A DNA stretch of 64,000 bases from Oscillibacter valericigenes (GCF_016902445.1 NZ_JACSNX010000002.1:62001-126000), one strand, 5' to 3'; shown: positions 1-9,310, counted from the stretch's first letter. Translations and numbers: made by a program. Notes: generated by a model from the letters alone, not told the origin.

Positions 1-2
1 GG

Positions 3-1196
3 GACTACAAGCTGACCGGCTGCCCCTCCGTGGGCGCCTGCACCTTCCTGGGCACCGCCTCCACCATGCAGTGCATGGCTGAGGCCCTGGGCCTGACCCT
101 GCCCGGCGCGGCTCTGGTGCCCGCCACCATGCGGGACATCCTCCAGTACTCCCGCTATGCCGGCCGGAAGATCATGGAGCTGGTGGAGAAGAACATCACC
201 CCCTCCCAGATCATGACCCCTGCCGCCTTCCGCAACGCCATCATCGTCCACAGCGCCATCGGCGGCTCCACCAACGCCACCATCCATCTGCCCTCCATCG
301 CCCGGGAGCTGGGCTATGACCTGCCCATCGAGCTGTTCGACGAGATCAACCACCAGGTGCCCCACCTGGGCAACATCAATCCCTCCGGCACCCAGCTGAC
401 GGAGTCCTTCTGGTTCGCCGGCGGCGTGCCCATGGTGCAGTGGATGCTGCGGGACATGCTGGATCTGGACGTGATGACCGTCACCGGCAAGACCCTGGGG
501 GAGAACCTGGAGGATCTGCAGAAGGACAACTGGTTCGACCGGAACCTGGGGTACCTGGCCAACTACGGCCTGACCCGCGACCAGGTGATCTTCCCCGTGG
601 AGAAGGCCCCCGAGAAGGGCTCCGTGGCCATCCTGAAGGGCAACATCGCCCCCGAGGGCTCCGTGCTGAAGTACTCCGCCTGCGCCATGAACCAGCGCGA
701 GGTGGTCAACGCCGTGGCCCGCGTCTTCAACAGCGAGGAGGACGCCCATGACGCCGTGGTGGAGAACAAGATCAATCCCGGTGAAGTGGTCATCATCCGC
801 TATGAGGGCCCCCGCGGCTGCGGCATGCCCGAGATGCTGATGACCACCGAGGCCATCGTCTGCGACGAGCGGATCAACGGCTCCGTGGCCCTGATCACCG
901 ACGGCCGCTTCTCCGGCGCCACCCGCGGTGCCGCCATCGGCCACGTCAGCCCCGAGGCTGCCGCCGGCGGTCCCATCGCCTTCATTGAGGAGGGCGACCT
1001 GATCTCCTACAGCGTGGAGAACCGCACCATCAACCTCACCGGCATCCACGGTGTCCCCTGCTCTGTGGAGGAGGCCACCAAGGTCCTGGAGGAGCGCTCC
1101 AAGGCCGGCATCATCCCCCGGGAGCCCCGGAAGGGCTTCTACAAGCTCTACACCGACCACGCCCTGTCCGCTATGAAGGGCGCCGGCCTGGAATAA
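3..1196 (+). CDS. IlvD/Edd-family dehydratase (probably sugar-acid dehydratase), 5' partial
   Basis: The reading frame is open from base 3, so the N-terminus lies outside the window; about 397 codons remain. The protein begins in the cluster-ligand region (TGCPSVGACTFLGTASTMQ) and carries the family's SAIGGSTNATIHL, EGPRGCGMPEM and ITDGRFSGATRG blocks. These are typical of the [Fe-S]-dependent IlvD/Edd dehydratases, which remove water from 2,3-dihydroxy acids or aldonates. The TGCPSVGACTFLGTAST sequence resembles sugar-acid dehydratases more than housekeeping IlvD. Three carbohydrate-acid enzymes (SDR and two aldolases) follow on the same strand, which supports an aldonate or uronate pathway. 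Family assignment is secure; the substrate is inferred. Confidence 0.88.
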   Translation, partial: DYKLTGCPSVGACTFLGTASTMQCMAEALGLTLPGAALVPATMRDILQYSRYAGRKIMELVEKNITPSQIMTPAAFRNAIIVHSAIGGSTNATIHLPSIARELGYDLPIELFDEINHQVPHLGNINPSGTQLTESFWFAGGVPMVQWMLRDMLDLDVMTVTGKTLGENLEDLQKDNWFDRNLGYLANYGLTRDQVIFPVEKAPEKGSVAILKGNIAPEGSVLKYSACAMNQREVVNAVARVFNSEEDAHDAVVENKINPGEVVIIRYEGPRGCGMPEMLMTTEAIVCDERINGSVALITDGRFSGATRGAAIGHVSPEAAAGGPIAFIEEGDLISYSVENRTINLTGIHGVPCSVEEATKVLEERSKAGIIPREPRKGFYKLYTDHALSAMKGAGLE

Positions 1197-1389
1197 GCAC
1201 ATACAGAACGAAACGACACGGCTTCCGCAGCGGCTCCCCCGCTCCGGCGGCAGGGACCGCGCCTGCGGGATAATTTGACAAACTGCCGGTGTCCGCGTTT
1301 CAGCTGATTCGCCCCGCCCCGGCCCCAAACGGCCGGGGCGGACGCGGTTCCGGCACAAACAGCGGCAGCTCTGGAAAGGATGAAAGGTT

Positions 1390-2211
1390 ATGGCAATCAA
1401 AAGTGACAGCTATCTCGGCTCTCTCTTCGGCCTGGAGGGCAAGACCATCGTAGTGACCGGCGCCGGCGGCGGCATCGGCCTGGCCATCAGCGAGGGCCTG
1501 CTGCGAGCCGGCGCGGAGGTCGCCATGTGCAACCGCACCCCGGCCAAGTGCCAGCCTCTGGCGGACAAGATCAACGCCGAGGGCGGCACCGCCTCCGTTC
1601 ACCAGCTGGACGTCACCAGCCTGGACAGCATCCACGCCTGTGTGGACGAGGTCATGGCCCGGTACGGCAAGATCGACGTGCTGTTCAACGTGGCCGGCGT
1701 CAACAAGCGGGAGGGGCTTCTGGACGTGGAGGAGGCGGACTACGACCGCATCATGAACACCAACCTGAAGGGCCTGTTCTTCATGAGCCAGGCGGTGGCC
1801 CGGGAGATGTACAAGCGCCGCACCGGCAGCATCATCAACATCGGCTCCCACAACGACGAGGGGATGCTGGGCGGCTGTTCTGTCTACGGCGCCACCAAGA
1901 GCGGCGTGGTGGCCCTGACCCGGGCCATGGCTGTGGAGTTCGCCCAGTACGGCATCCGGGCCAATGCCATCAGCCCCGGCCACATCCTGACGGATCTGAC
2001 CCAGGTCACCTGGGACCATCCCACCCGGGCCCCCTGGCTGCGGGAGCGCATCGCCATGAGGCGTCCCGGTGATCCGGACGAGCTGGTGGGCATGGCCATC
2101 CTGCTGGCCTCCGACGCTTCCAGCTACATGACCGGCCAGGCGTACCACATCGACGGCGGCTGCCTCTGCGGCGGTGCCCCCTGGGACTATGACACCCAGT
2201 ACAAGGCCTGA
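1390..2211 (+). CDS. SDR-family NAD(P)-dependent oxidoreductase
   Basis: This is a 273-residue classical short-chain dehydrogenase. The Rossmann motif VTGAGGGIGLAIS lies near residue 22, NVAG near 98, the catalytic serine in NIGSHND, and the Tyr-Lys pair in YGATKSG. The C-terminal ASSYMTGQAYHIDGG block is also typical. It resembles gluconate 5-dehydrogenase or 2-deoxy-gluconate 3-dehydrogenase-like enzymes that oxidise sugar acids. A GGAAAGGATGAAAGGTT ribosome binding region precedes the ATG. It lies between a dehydratase and two aldolases, so it probably oxidises or reduces a keto-deoxy sugar acid. The exact substrate cannot be read from the sequence. Confidence 0.9.
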   Translation: MAIKSDSYLGSLFGLEGKTIVVTGAGGGIGLAISEGLLRAGAEVAMCNRTPAKCQPLADKINAEGGTASVHQLDVTSLDSIHACVDEVMARYGKIDVLFNVAGVNKREGLLDVEEADYDRIMNTNLKGLFFMSQAVAREMYKRRTGSIINIGSHNDEGMLGGCSVYGATKSGVVALTRAMAVEFAQYGIRANAISPGHILTDLTQVTWDHPTRAPWLRERIAMRRPGDPDELVGMAILLASDASSYMTGQAYHIDGGCLCGGAPWDYDTQYKA

Positions 2212-2315
2212 CCCCTTGCCTGCCGCAGGTTGACAAGCCTGCTGCCAGGGGATAAAATTGGAGAATCAGAGCTGCGCGGCGAAATGCCGCAGGTTCGCAA
2301 GAAAGGATGATCGCA

Positions 2316-3104
2316 ATGTATTCTGTGAATATGCCCACGATGGACAGCGTTGCTCGTTTCAAGGCCGCCATGGACTCCGAAAAGGGCGCCCTGGGCCCCT
2401 TCATGATCGGCACCGACCCCGCCTTTGTGGAGGCCGCCGGCTATGCCGGCTATGACTTCGTGCTGCTGGATATGGAGCACGGCACCACCACCTTCCAGAC
2501 CCTGCCCCACCTGATCCGCGCCGCCAACGTGGCAGGCGTGTGCCCGGTGGTCCGGGTGCCCCGGGGCAGCGATATCTGGATCGACCAGGCCCTGGACGTG
2601 GGCGCCGGCGCCATCATGATCCCCCAGATCGACACCGCCGAGCAGGCCCGGGCCGCCGTCTCCGCCGCCAAGTTCTCCCCTGTGGGCACCCGGGGCACCT
2701 GCCGCTTCGTCCGCTCCGCCGGCTTCGGCGCAGTGCCCGGCAGCGAGTACTTCTCCAAGGCCCAGGACACCGTGGTGATCCTGCAGGCCGAGGGCAAGAA
2801 GGCCGTGGAGAACCTGGACGAGATCCTGGACGTCCCCGGCGTGGACGTGGTGTTCGTGGGCCCCTACGACCTGTCCAGCTCCCTGGGCCATGTGGGCGAG
2901 ATCGACCACCCCGAGGTGGTGGAGTGCATCAAGGGCATCATCGCCAAGGCCAACGCCAAGGGCGTGAAGCTGGGCTGCTTTGCCGACACTGTGGAGGGCG
3001 GCATGAAGTGGCGCGATCTGGGCGTGAAGTTCATCGGCTACTCCTGCGACACCTATCTCTTCATGCAGGCCGCCAAGGCCGACGTGGACGCCTTCGCCAA
3101 GTAA
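2316..3104 (+). CDS. HpcH/HpaI aldolase/citrate lyase family protein
   Basis: The protein has about 262 residues. It shows the HpcH/HpaI TIM-barrel pattern: GYDFVLLDMEHG near the N-terminus, RVPRG, the metal-ligand region GAGAIMIPQIDTAEQA, and VVFVGPYDLSSSLG near the C-terminus. These class II enzymes cleave 2-keto-3-deoxy acids to pyruvate plus an aldehyde. An in-frame ATG at 2307 overlaps the GAAAGGA ribosome binding site, so the ATG at 2316 is the better start. It is the third gene of the sugar-acid cluster and would supply a retro-aldol step. It could equally be a 2-dehydro-3-deoxyglucarate or a hydroxy-ketoacid aldolase. Confidence 0.88.
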   Translation: MYSVNMPTMDSVARFKAAMDSEKGALGPFMIGTDPAFVEAAGYAGYDFVLLDMEHGTTTFQTLPHLIRAANVAGVCPVVRVPRGSDIWIDQALDVGAGAIMIPQIDTAEQARAAVSAAKFSPVGTRGTCRFVRSAGFGAVPGSEYFSKAQDTVVILQAEGKKAVENLDEILDVPGVDVVFVGPYDLSSSLGHVGEIDHPEVVECIKGIIAKANAKGVKLGCFADTVEGGMKWRDLGVKFIGYSCDTYLFMQAAKADVDAFAK

Positions 3105-3304
3105 GAGGCATCTGCCTAGCCCGCTCGACGCTTTTTCAGGCAGAATGATCCGGGGGCCGCTCCCGCAAGGCGGGGACGGCCCCCGGACTGTGCCTGTGCC
3201 GCAGGACCATCCATGCATCCGGCGGCTCCCGCATCTTTCCGTGTGTACAGCAAGCCACACCGGGGCTCCGGGCCCCGGACCCGATTAAGGAGGACACGAA
3301 TACT

Positions 3305-4198
3305 ATGAACGCAGCATATCTGACGCCGGCCATCACCCTCTTCAACGAGGACGGCACCCTGGACCTGGTCAGCCAGGAACGGCTCTTCAACAACCTGATC
3401 GACCAGGGCGTGGACGGCATCCTGGTGGAGGGCAGCAGCAGTGAGTTCTTCGCCATGCCCATGGACCAGCGCCGGGAGATGGCCAAATTCGCCATCGAAA
3501 CGGTGGATCACCGGGTGAAGCTGATCATCGGCACCAGCCACATGGTGGCGGACGAGATCGTCAGCTTTTCCAACTTCTGCCTGGACGCAGGCGCCGACGC
3601 CGTCATGATCCTGCCCCCCTACTATTTCCACTTTGACGCCGCCGCCCTGCTGCAGTACTATGACCGGCTGGCCCAGCAGATCCACGGCAACATCTACATC
3701 TACAACTTCCCGGACAACACCGGCTACACCATCCCCCCGGAGACCGTGCTGGCCCTGGCCAAGATCCATCCCAACATCGTCGGCATGAAGGACACCGTCG
3801 CCGGCATGGACCACACCCGGGAGCTGATCAAGGTGGTCAAGTCCCACATCCCTCAGTTTGAGATCTACTCCGGCTTTGACGACAACTTCGCCCACAACGT
3901 GCTCTCCGGCGGCGACGGCTGCATCGGCGCCCTCAGCAATGTGGTGCCGGAGGTCTGCGCCGCCTGGGTCCGGGCCTTCCGGGAGAATGACCTGGCCGGC
4001 ATCGCCAAGGGCCAGCAGATCATCGACCGGCTGATGGACCTGTACACCGTCCGCAGTCCCTTCCTGCCCGTCATCAAGGAGGCCTGCCGCCTCCGGGGCA
4101 TCGCCGCCACCAGTGTGGGCACCTTCCCCATGCCCAGCGCCACGGTGGAGGATGACGCCAGGATCCTGGAGCTGCTGAACCGGGAGGGCATCCAGTAA
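3305..4198 (+). CDS. DapA/N-acetylneuraminate lyase-family aldolase
   Basis: This 297-residue class I aldolase has the Schiff-base lysine in NIVGMKDTVAG and the family tyrosine in YNFPDNTGYTIP. EGSSSEFFAM stands in the GTTGE position of true dihydrodipicolinate synthase. That change and the catabolic neighbours argue for a 2-keto-3-deoxy-aldonate aldolase rather than lysine synthesis; the window has a separate riboswitch-controlled dapA. A GGAGGA site lies 11 bases before the ATG. A GC-rich hairpin without a T-run lies just upstream of this gene (about 3151-3186). The gene ends the cluster before a strong terminator. Confidence 0.87.
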   Translation: MNAAYLTPAITLFNEDGTLDLVSQERLFNNLIDQGVDGILVEGSSSEFFAMPMDQRREMAKFAIETVDHRVKLIIGTSHMVADEIVSFSNFCLDAGADAVMILPPYYFHFDAAALLQYYDRLAQQIHGNIYIYNFPDNTGYTIPPETVLALAKIHPNIVGMKDTVAGMDHTRELIKVVKSHIPQFEIYSGFDDNFAHNVLSGGDGCIGALSNVVPEVCAAWVRAFRENDLAGIAKGQQIIDRLMDLYTVRSPFLPVIKEACRLRGIAATSVGTFPMPSATVEDDARILELLNREGIQ

Positions 4199-4211
4199 TC
4201 CCCCTGCAGAA

Positions 4212-4252
4212 AGCCCCGCCGCTGGCCAATGGCCAGCGGCGGGGCTCTTTTT
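4212..4252 (+). terminator. Rho-independent terminator of the sugar-acid cluster
   Basis: A perfect 16-bp stem (4212-4227 pairing with 4231-4246, loop AAT) is followed by CTTTTT. It lies just after the aldolase stop codon and closes the rightward cluster. Confidence 0.92.
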
Positions 4253-4266
4253 GTCAGCTCGGCGCC

Positions 4267-5217
4267 TTACGGCAGCTCCATATGGACGGACTCGTGGAAC
4301 ACCGGCTCCACCAGGCCGGGGATCTCCACGGCGTCGGTGAAGCGGATGTCCTCGGTGAACTCCCGCAGCAGGGAGACGATATAGGGATGGGGCCGCTCGT
4401 CCGGCCGGCCGGCGGCCACGCAGACCACAGCGGTCCTGGGCTGGAGCATCCGCAGCAGCTTCCGGGTGGTGGAGGACAGGGAGGCGTGGTGGGGCACCTT
4501 CAAAATGTCGCAGGGGGTGGCGGTCTCCGTCTCCCACATGTGGGCGTAGGCGTCGCCACCCAGCACGATCTCACGCCCGTGGTAGTACAGCCGCTGGCGC
4601 AGGCTGGACACGTTCATGGCCTTGCCCCAGTGGATCAGATCATAGCCGTTCCGCTCTCCCCGGAAGGCGGCGTCGTACACCGCCTTCTGCCGGGGATACA
4701 GTGCAGGCTCGCCGAACAGGATGTCCATGGAGAGGTCGTCCGTCAGCCGGAGGCGCTCCATCCGGTCCCCCGGCAGCTCTGTGATCTTCCGGATACGGTG
4801 CCTGTGCTTTCCCAGGGGGCCGGCATACAGGTCCATGCACCGCAGCACGTTCCGGGCGGCTTTTGGCAGGCCGTTGTCCCCGTCCGGGTCCAGGGGACCG
4901 GCGTCGGCGGGGGGTGCGTAGGGGGTCAGCAGCTCTCCTACCGTGACGGCTTCCAGCACCCGGCCCAGGCCGCCGATGTGGTCCCGGTGGAAGTGGGTGA
5001 CCAGCAGGAGATCCAGGTGCTCCACCCCCTGCTTGCGCAGGAAGTCCCCGGCGTAGATCCGGCAGGAGCGCGCGTCCTCCACCGGCGGATGGTCGTCCCG
5101 TTCCAGGCTGTCGTGGCCGCAGTCCACCAGCATGGAAAAGCACGGCCGGTCTCCCTCCATCTCCCGGACCAGGATGGAGTCGCCGTTGCCCACGTTGATA
5201 AAGTCCAGTACCAGCAT
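4267..5217 (-). CDS. Metallo-beta-lactamase-fold (ComEC/Rec2 hydrolase domain-like) protein
   Basis: The protein has 316 residues. It begins MLVLDFINVGNGDSILV, the usual start of ComEC-type beta-lactamase domains, and has the metal motif THFHRDHIGG near residue 83. Later metal-ligand candidates are in LGGDAYAHMWE and LKVPHHASLSS. There is no signal peptide and there are no membrane segments, so unlike ComEC itself it is a soluble stand-alone hydrolase. Family members include phosphodiesterases and DNA-uptake-related nucleases; the substrate here is unknown. It is transcribed alone towards the terminator of the preceding cluster. Confidence 0.82.
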   Translation of the reverse strand: MLVLDFINVGNGDSILVREMEGDRPCFSMLVDCGHDSLERDDHPPVEDARSCRIYAGDFLRKQGVEHLDLLLVTHFHRDHIGGLGRVLEAVTVGELLTPYAPPADAGPLDPDGDNGLPKAARNVLRCMDLYAGPLGKHRHRIRKITELPGDRMERLRLTDDLSMDILFGEPALYPRQKAVYDAAFRGERNGYDLIHWGKAMNVSSLRQRLYYHGREIVLGGDAYAHMWETETATPCDILKVPHHASLSSTTRKLLRMLQPRTAVVCVAAGRPDERPHPYIVSLLREFTEDIRFTDAVEIPGLVEPVFHESVHMELP

Positions 5218-5331
5218 GTCCAGCCCCCCTGTTCGATGGTTGCCTCTAACATATCACAAAGGCGCCGCCCCAGGCAATCAAAACCGCAAACGATTGCTGC
5301 CAAATTTTGGTCCTGAAATTTGACGTCCTGA

Positions 5332-5370
5332 TAAAAACAGCCCGGCGGCACAAAGCCGCCGGGCTGTTTT
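5332..5370 (-). terminator. Bidirectional terminator after dapH
   Basis: Inverted repeat 5336-5349 / 5355-5368 (AACAGCCCGGCGGC, loop ACAAA) has an A-run on one side and a T-run on the other. It can stop the leftward dap operon at its end. Confidence 0.85.
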
Positions 5371-5380
5371 CTGCGGGATC

Positions 5381-6076
5381 TCAGATGCTCCGCAGGGCGT
5401 CCACCAGGGCAGTCTTGCCGGTGGTCTGGGCATCCTTCATCTTGACGACCCGGGCAGGCGTCCCCGCCACCACGGCATTGGGGGGCACATCCTCCGTCAC
5501 CACGGCACCGGCGGCCACCACAGCCCCGGCGCCGATCCGCACCCCCTCGATCACCACGGCGTTGGCGCCCACCAGGACGCCGTCCTCCACCACGACCGGC
5601 GTGGCGGAGGCGGGCTCCACCACCCCGGCCAGCACGGCGCCGGCGCCGATGTGGCAGTCATCCCCCACCGTGGCCCGGCCGCCCAGGACAGCGCCCATGT
5701 CGATCATGGTGCGCCTGCCCACCACGGCGCCGATGTTGAGGATGGCCCCCATCATGATGACGGCGTTCTCCCCAATGGTCACCTGCTCCCGGATGATGGC
5801 GCCGGGCTCGATCCGGGCCGGGAGGTCCTTCAGGTCCAGCAGGGGCACGCCGGAGTTGCGGCGGTCGTTCTCCACCACCAGGTCGGTGATCTTCTCCCGG
5901 TTGGCCTCCAGAATGGGGGCCAGCTCTGCCCAGTCGCCGAAGACGACGCGGCTGCCGCCCTCGCCGAACACCTGGGCGGAGCCGAAGTCCACCGGGGCCG
6001 TGAGGTTGATATAAATTTTCACTGGCGTTCTTTTGGGGGAACTGGCGATATAGTCGATGATCTCCTGGGCGTTCAT
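5381..6076 (-). CDS. dapH: 2,3,4,5-tetrahydropyridine-2,6-dicarboxylate N-acetyltransferase
   Basis: The 231-residue protein has the DapH N-terminal domain ([20 protein letters not shown]) followed by a left-handed beta-helix of hexapeptide repeats, for example [21 protein letters not shown] and [19 protein letters not shown]. DapH acetylates tetrahydrodipicolinate with acetyl-CoA in the acetyl branch of diaminopimelate and lysine synthesis. The ATG at 6076 is preferred over an in-frame GTG at 6082 because GGAGAG lies just upstream of it. The gene follows dapB almost without a gap as the last gene of the riboswitch-controlled operon. Confidence 0.95.
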   Translation of the reverse strand: MNAQEIIDYIASSPKRTPVKIYINLTAPVDFGSAQVFGEGGSRVVFGDWAELAPILEANREKITDLVVENDRRNSGVPLLDLKDLPARIEPGAIIREQVTIGENAVIMMGAILNIGAVVGRRTMIDMGAVLGGRATVGDDCHIGAGAVLAGVVEPASATPVVVEDGVLVGANAVVIEGVRIGAGAVVAAGAVVTEDVPPNAVVAGTPARVVKMKDAQTTGKTALVDALRSI

Positions 6077-6078
6077 AG

Positions 6079-6798
6079 TCACTCTCCAAACAAGATTTTT
6101 TGCAGGTCGTAGACCCCGTTGGGCCGTCCCGGCAGCAGATGGGCCATGTGCAGGGCCCCGTTCACAAAGATCCGGCGGCTGGCGGCCCGGTGGGTCAGCT
6201 CCAGCTCCTCGTCGGGACCGAAGAAGTGGACGGTGTGGGTCCCGGCCACCGTGCCGCCCCGGAGGGCGTGGATGCCCACCTCGTTCTTCTCCCGCCTGCC
6301 CACGCTGCCCTCCCGGCCGTACACCGGCCGCAGGCGGTGCTGCGGGTCCATGGCCTCCAGCAACAGCTTGGCGGTGCCGCTGGGGGCGTCCGCCTTCTGG
6401 TTGTGGTGGGTCTCGGTGATCTCGATGTCAAAGTCCTGTCCCAGCACCGGGGCGATCACCCGCAGGGCCCTGGCCAGCACCGCTACCCCCAGGGAGTAGT
6501 TGGCGCTCCACAGCACCGGCACCGCCGAACCCAGGGCGAAGAGACGCTCCCTCTCCGCCTCCGTGTACCCGGTGGTGCCGGAGAGCAGCGGCGTCCCGGT
6601 CCGGCGGACGTAGGCAGCGATCTCCGGCAGGGCGGCGGGACGGGAGAAGTCCATCACCACGTCCGCCACCTTCCCCAGCCGGCCCAGCTGGTCCAGGTCA
6701 TCCCGGCCGAAGGCGGCCTCGATCTCGTCCCCGGCGGCGGAGGCGGTCTCCCGGATCAGGGTGCCCATTTTTCCCCGTCCGATCAGCACGATCCTCAC
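6079..6798 (-). CDS. dapB: 4-hydroxy-tetrahydrodipicolinate reductase
   Basis: The protein has 239 residues. It has the short nucleotide-binding motif VLIGRGKMG at the N-terminus, DVVMDFSRP, the GTTGYTE loop, and the catalytic/substrate block [18 protein letters not shown]. DapB reduces the DapA product to tetrahydrodipicolinate with NAD(P)H. The frame is open further upstream, but that part only shadows dapA. The real start is the GTG at 6798, which overlaps the dapA stop codon as GTGA, a sign of translational coupling. It is the second gene of the dapA-dapB-dapH operon. Confidence 0.96.
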   Translation of the reverse strand: MRIVLIGRGKMGTLIRETASAAGDEIEAAFGRDDLDQLGRLGKVADVVMDFSRPAALPEIAAYVRRTGTPLLSGTTGYTEAERERLFALGSAVPVLWSANYSLGVAVLARALRVIAPVLGQDFDIEITETHHNQKADAPSGTAKLLLEAMDPQHRLRPVYGREGSVGRREKNEVGIHALRGGTVAGTHTVHFFGPDEELELTHRAASRRIFVNGALHMAHLLPGRPNGVYDLQKILFGE

Positions 6799-7682
6799 AG
6801 CAGCCCCGCCTCCTCCAGCGTCCGGCGGAGGACGGTGGCGTTGGCCTCGCCCATCTCGCACAGGGGCAGCCGCATGGGGCCCACGTTCAATCCCATCATG
6901 TTCATGGCGGCCTTCACCGGGATGGGGTTCACCTCCAGGAACAGGCCGTTCATCAGCTGCAGATACCGCAGGTGGTTCTCCAGGGCCCGGGCGCGGTCGC
7001 CGCCCAGCCAGTCCGCCACGATCTGATGGCACATGGCAGGCATCACATTGGCGTAGACGGAGATGACGCCGCTGCCGCCGATGCTCATCAGGGGCACGGT
7101 GATGTCATCGTTGCCGGAGTACAGGGCGAAGTCCAGCCCCACGCAGCGGGCGATCTTCATGGCGTAGGACATGTCGCCGCTGGCCTCCTTGATGCCGGCG
7201 ATGTTGGGATGCCTGGAGAGCCGCTCCACCACGGACACGGGGATGGAGCAGCCGGTGCGGCCCGGCACGTTGTAGAGGATGCAGGGGATGTCCACCGCGT
7301 CCGCCGTCTCGGCGAAGTGGCGGTACATGCCCTCGGCGTTGGCCTTGTTGTAGTAGGGGGCGATCAGCAGCAGGGCGTCCGCCCCCATGGACTGGTACAG
7401 CCTGCTCTTCTCGATCTGGGTGGCGGTGCAGTTGGAGCCGCTGCCCACCATCACCGGCACCCGGCCGTCCACCACCCGGATGGTGTGCTCCACCACGGCG
7501 GCGTCCTCCTCATGGCTCATGGTGGAGTATTCGCCGGTGGTGCCCAGGGTCAGGATGCCGTCGGTCCCGGCGGCGATCTGCCGCTCCAGCAGTTCCGTCA
7601 GCACGTCGAAGTTGACGCTGCCGTCCCCGTGGAACGGGGTGATCATGGCCACAATGGATCCCTGCAGATGTTCGAATTTCAT
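6795..7682 (-). CDS. dapA: 4-hydroxy-tetrahydrodipicolinate synthase
   Basis: This is a 295-residue class I aldolase with the canonical features LTLGTTGEYSTMSHEE, YNVPGRTGCSIP and the Schiff-base lysine in NIAGIKEASGDM. It condenses pyruvate with aspartate semialdehyde, the first committed lysine/diaminopimelate step. The start is the ATG at 7682, giving MKFEHLQGSIVAMITPF; the open frame beyond it is the untranslated leader. That leader holds a lysine riboswitch and its terminator. It is the first gene of a dapA-dapB-dapH operon, so the operon should be shut off when lysine is abundant. Confidence 0.97.
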   Translation of the reverse strand: MKFEHLQGSIVAMITPFHGDGSVNFDVLTELLERQIAAGTDGILTLGTTGEYSTMSHEEDAAVVEHTIRVVDGRVPVMVGSGSNCTATQIEKSRLYQSMGADALLLIAPYYNKANAEGMYRHFAETADAVDIPCILYNVPGRTGCSIPVSVVERLSRHPNIAGIKEASGDMSYAMKIARCVGLDFALYSGNDDITVPLMSIGGSGVISVYANVMPAMCHQIVADWLGGDRARALENHLRYLQLMNGLFLEVNPIPVKAAMNMMGLNVGPMRLPLCEMGEANATVLRRTLEEAGLL

Positions 7683-7724
7683 GTGAGTGTCCTCCGTCTT
7701 TCTTTTTGTCCGTTGGTTGAAGCA

Positions 7725-7758
7725 ACAAAAAAGTCGGTAGAGACACGCCCCTACCGAC
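7725..7758 (-). terminator. Riboswitch expression-platform terminator
   Basis: On the minus strand the sequence GTCGGTAG, a loop, then CTACCGAC is followed by TTTTTTGTTG. It lies between the lysine aptamer and dapA and would end transcription when lysine is bound. Confidence 0.88.
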
Positions 7759-7806
7759 AGCTCCTTCACGCCCTTGCCACCAGACAAAAACGGAGTTCCC
7801 TGTAAG

Positions 7807-7971
7807 CGGATAGCGCCCCCGCAGAGTTTCCTCTGCGGACAGTCCCGCGGGTATTCCCCGCGGACCCACCTCCTGTCCATACCTGAACAGGGAGTTCGGC
7901 GGACTTGCCTCCCCCACGATCCTCGCCCGTCGGCTCCCGTGATCTCATCGCATCCGCGCCTCTATCTCATT
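7807..7971 (-). promoter_or_regulatory. Lysine riboswitch (L box) of dapA
   Basis: The minus strand contains the L-box landmarks in order: GAGATAGAGGCGCGGA at about 7969-7954, the GCCGACGGGCGAGGATCG region, GGGGGAGGCAAGTCCGCCGAA, the CGCGGGGAATACCCGCG and CGCAGAGGAAACTCTGCG hairpins, and the closing GGCGCTATC at about 7817-7809. The flanking GATAG/CTATC sequences pair as P1. A downstream terminator makes this a transcription-attenuating OFF switch. Assignment rests on conserved motifs and position before dapA; a covariance search would confirm it. Confidence 0.92.
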
Positions 7972-7979
7972 TTTGGGTT

Positions 7980-8008
7980 ATCATACCATCTCTGTTTCTT
8001 CTTGGCAA
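7980..8008 (-). promoter_or_regulatory. Sigma-A-type promoter of the dapA operon
   Basis: Minus strand: TTGCCA (8008-8003), a 17-base spacer and TATGAT (7985-7980). The predicted start is just upstream of the lysine aptamer. Confidence 0.8.
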
Positions 8009-8152
8009 GAGAAAAAATGAGAAAAAATACCCGCCCGCCGGCCTCCGCCTTGTCAAAAGAGACGAAAAATCCGTCCTCCCCTGTTTTCTCCGCCCTGCCT
8101 GTGCTATGATATTTTTACTGATGCCATCTTATGAACGAGGGAGGTCCTGTCC

Positions 8153-9253
8153 ATGTCCGTCGTCGATCACCGCCGCGCCCTGCACCGCATCCCGGAGCTG
8201 GATAACCAGCTGCCGGAGACGCTCCAGCTGGTCCGGAGCGTTCTGGCTGCCCTGCCCTGCCGGGTGTTCTCCCCCATCACCGGAAGTGTCTGCGCCTGGT
8301 TCGACGCCGGGAAGAGCGATGCCGTGGCCTTCCGGGCGGACCTGGATGCTCTGCCGGTCCCGGAGGCCACCGGCCTGCCCTATGCCTCCGTCCACCCCGG
8401 CAGGATGCATGCCTGCGGCCACGACGCCCACACCGCCATGATCCTGACTCTGGCGGAATACGCGGCGGAGCACCTGGCGGAGCTTCCCCGGAACGTGCTG
8501 TTCCTCTTCCAGCCGTCGGAGGAGACCACCGGCGGCGCCGGAAAGCTGTGCGAGACCGGCGTGCTGGAACGGCACCGGGTCCGCCGGATCTTCGGGATCC
8601 ATCTGTGGCCCGGCCTGGAGGCCGGCGCCGTCGCCTCCCGCCCCGGCCCGATGATGGCCCGGTCCAACGAGGTCACCGTCACCGTGGAGGGCCGCAGCGT
8701 CCACATGTCCCGGGCGGACGAGGGGCGGGACGCCCTGACGGCGGGGATCTCCTATCTCCAGCGGGCCTATGACATGATGGAGCAGCTCCCCCCGGACCAG
8801 CCCCGGGTGCTGCGGTTCGGCAAGATGGTCTCCGGCACGGTCCGCAACGCCATCAGCGGCCATACCGTGCTGGAGGGGAGCCTGCGCACCTACCGGGAGG
8901 ATACCTTCCGTTTCTGCCGTCAGCAGCTGAAGGACATCGGCCGCTCTGTGGCGGCGGAGACCGGCTGCACCGTGGACGTCCACCTCAGCGAGGGGTACCC
9001 CGCCGTGTGGAACCACGAGGAGCTGTACCAGAAGATCGCCGCCCAGCTGGGCGCTGACGCGCCGGCCCTTTTGGAAAAGCCGGTGCTGGCGGCGGAGGAC
9101 TTCTCCTTCTACCAGCAGTATGTGCCGGGGCTGTTCTTCTTCCTGGGCACCGGGGATACGCCCAAGCTCCACGCCCCGGATTTCACGTTCGATGACGAGG
9201 CCGTTCTCCCCAAAGGCGTGGATTTTCTGGAAAAACTATTGATGCTGCCGTGA
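8153..9253 (+). CDS. M20-family amidohydrolase, candidate N-acetyl-diaminopimelate deacetylase
   Basis: The protein has 366 residues of the M20D type. It has RRALHRIPELD at the start, AFRADLDALPVPE, metal ligands in HACGHDAHT (about residues 84-92), PSEETTGGA and the late AEDFSFY motif, with a lid dimerisation domain between. Such enzymes hydrolyse N-acyl amino acids. It is divergent from dapA-dapB-dapH, which makes N-acetylated intermediates, so N-acetyl-LL-diaminopimelate deacetylase is the most economical role. Related aminoacylases and hippurate hydrolases share these motifs, so the substrate is inferred. A GGGAGG site precedes the ATG and a terminator follows. Confidence 0.85.
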   Translation: MSVVDHRRALHRIPELDNQLPETLQLVRSVLAALPCRVFSPITGSVCAWFDAGKSDAVAFRADLDALPVPEATGLPYASVHPGRMHACGHDAHTAMILTLAEYAAEHLAELPRNVLFLFQPSEETTGGAGKLCETGVLERHRVRRIFGIHLWPGLEAGAVASRPGPMMARSNEVTVTVEGRSVHMSRADEGRDALTAGISYLQRAYDMMEQLPPDQPRVLRFGKMVSGTVRNAISGHTVLEGSLRTYREDTFRFCRQQLKDIGRSVAAETGCTVDVHLSEGYPAVWNHEELYQKIAAQLGADAPALLEKPVLAAEDFSFYQQYVPGLFFFLGTGDTPKLHAPDFTFDDEAVLPKGVDFLEKLLMLP

Positions 9254-9264
9254 CCCCAGGTATG

Positions 9265-9304
9265 ACGGGCCGCCGGAGGATATCCCTCCGGCGGCCCGTT
9301 TTTG
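9265..9304 (+). terminator. Rho-independent terminator after the M20 gene
   Basis: ACGGGCCGCCGGAGG pairs with CCTCCGGCGGCCCGT, followed by TTTTTG. Confidence 0.9.
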
Positions 9305-9310
9305 ACGCTG

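Noticed and set aside
1312-1340. A terminator between the dehydratase and SDR genes
   Set aside because: GCCCCGGCC/GGCCGGGGC forms a hairpin but has no T-run, and the genes appear to form one cluster.
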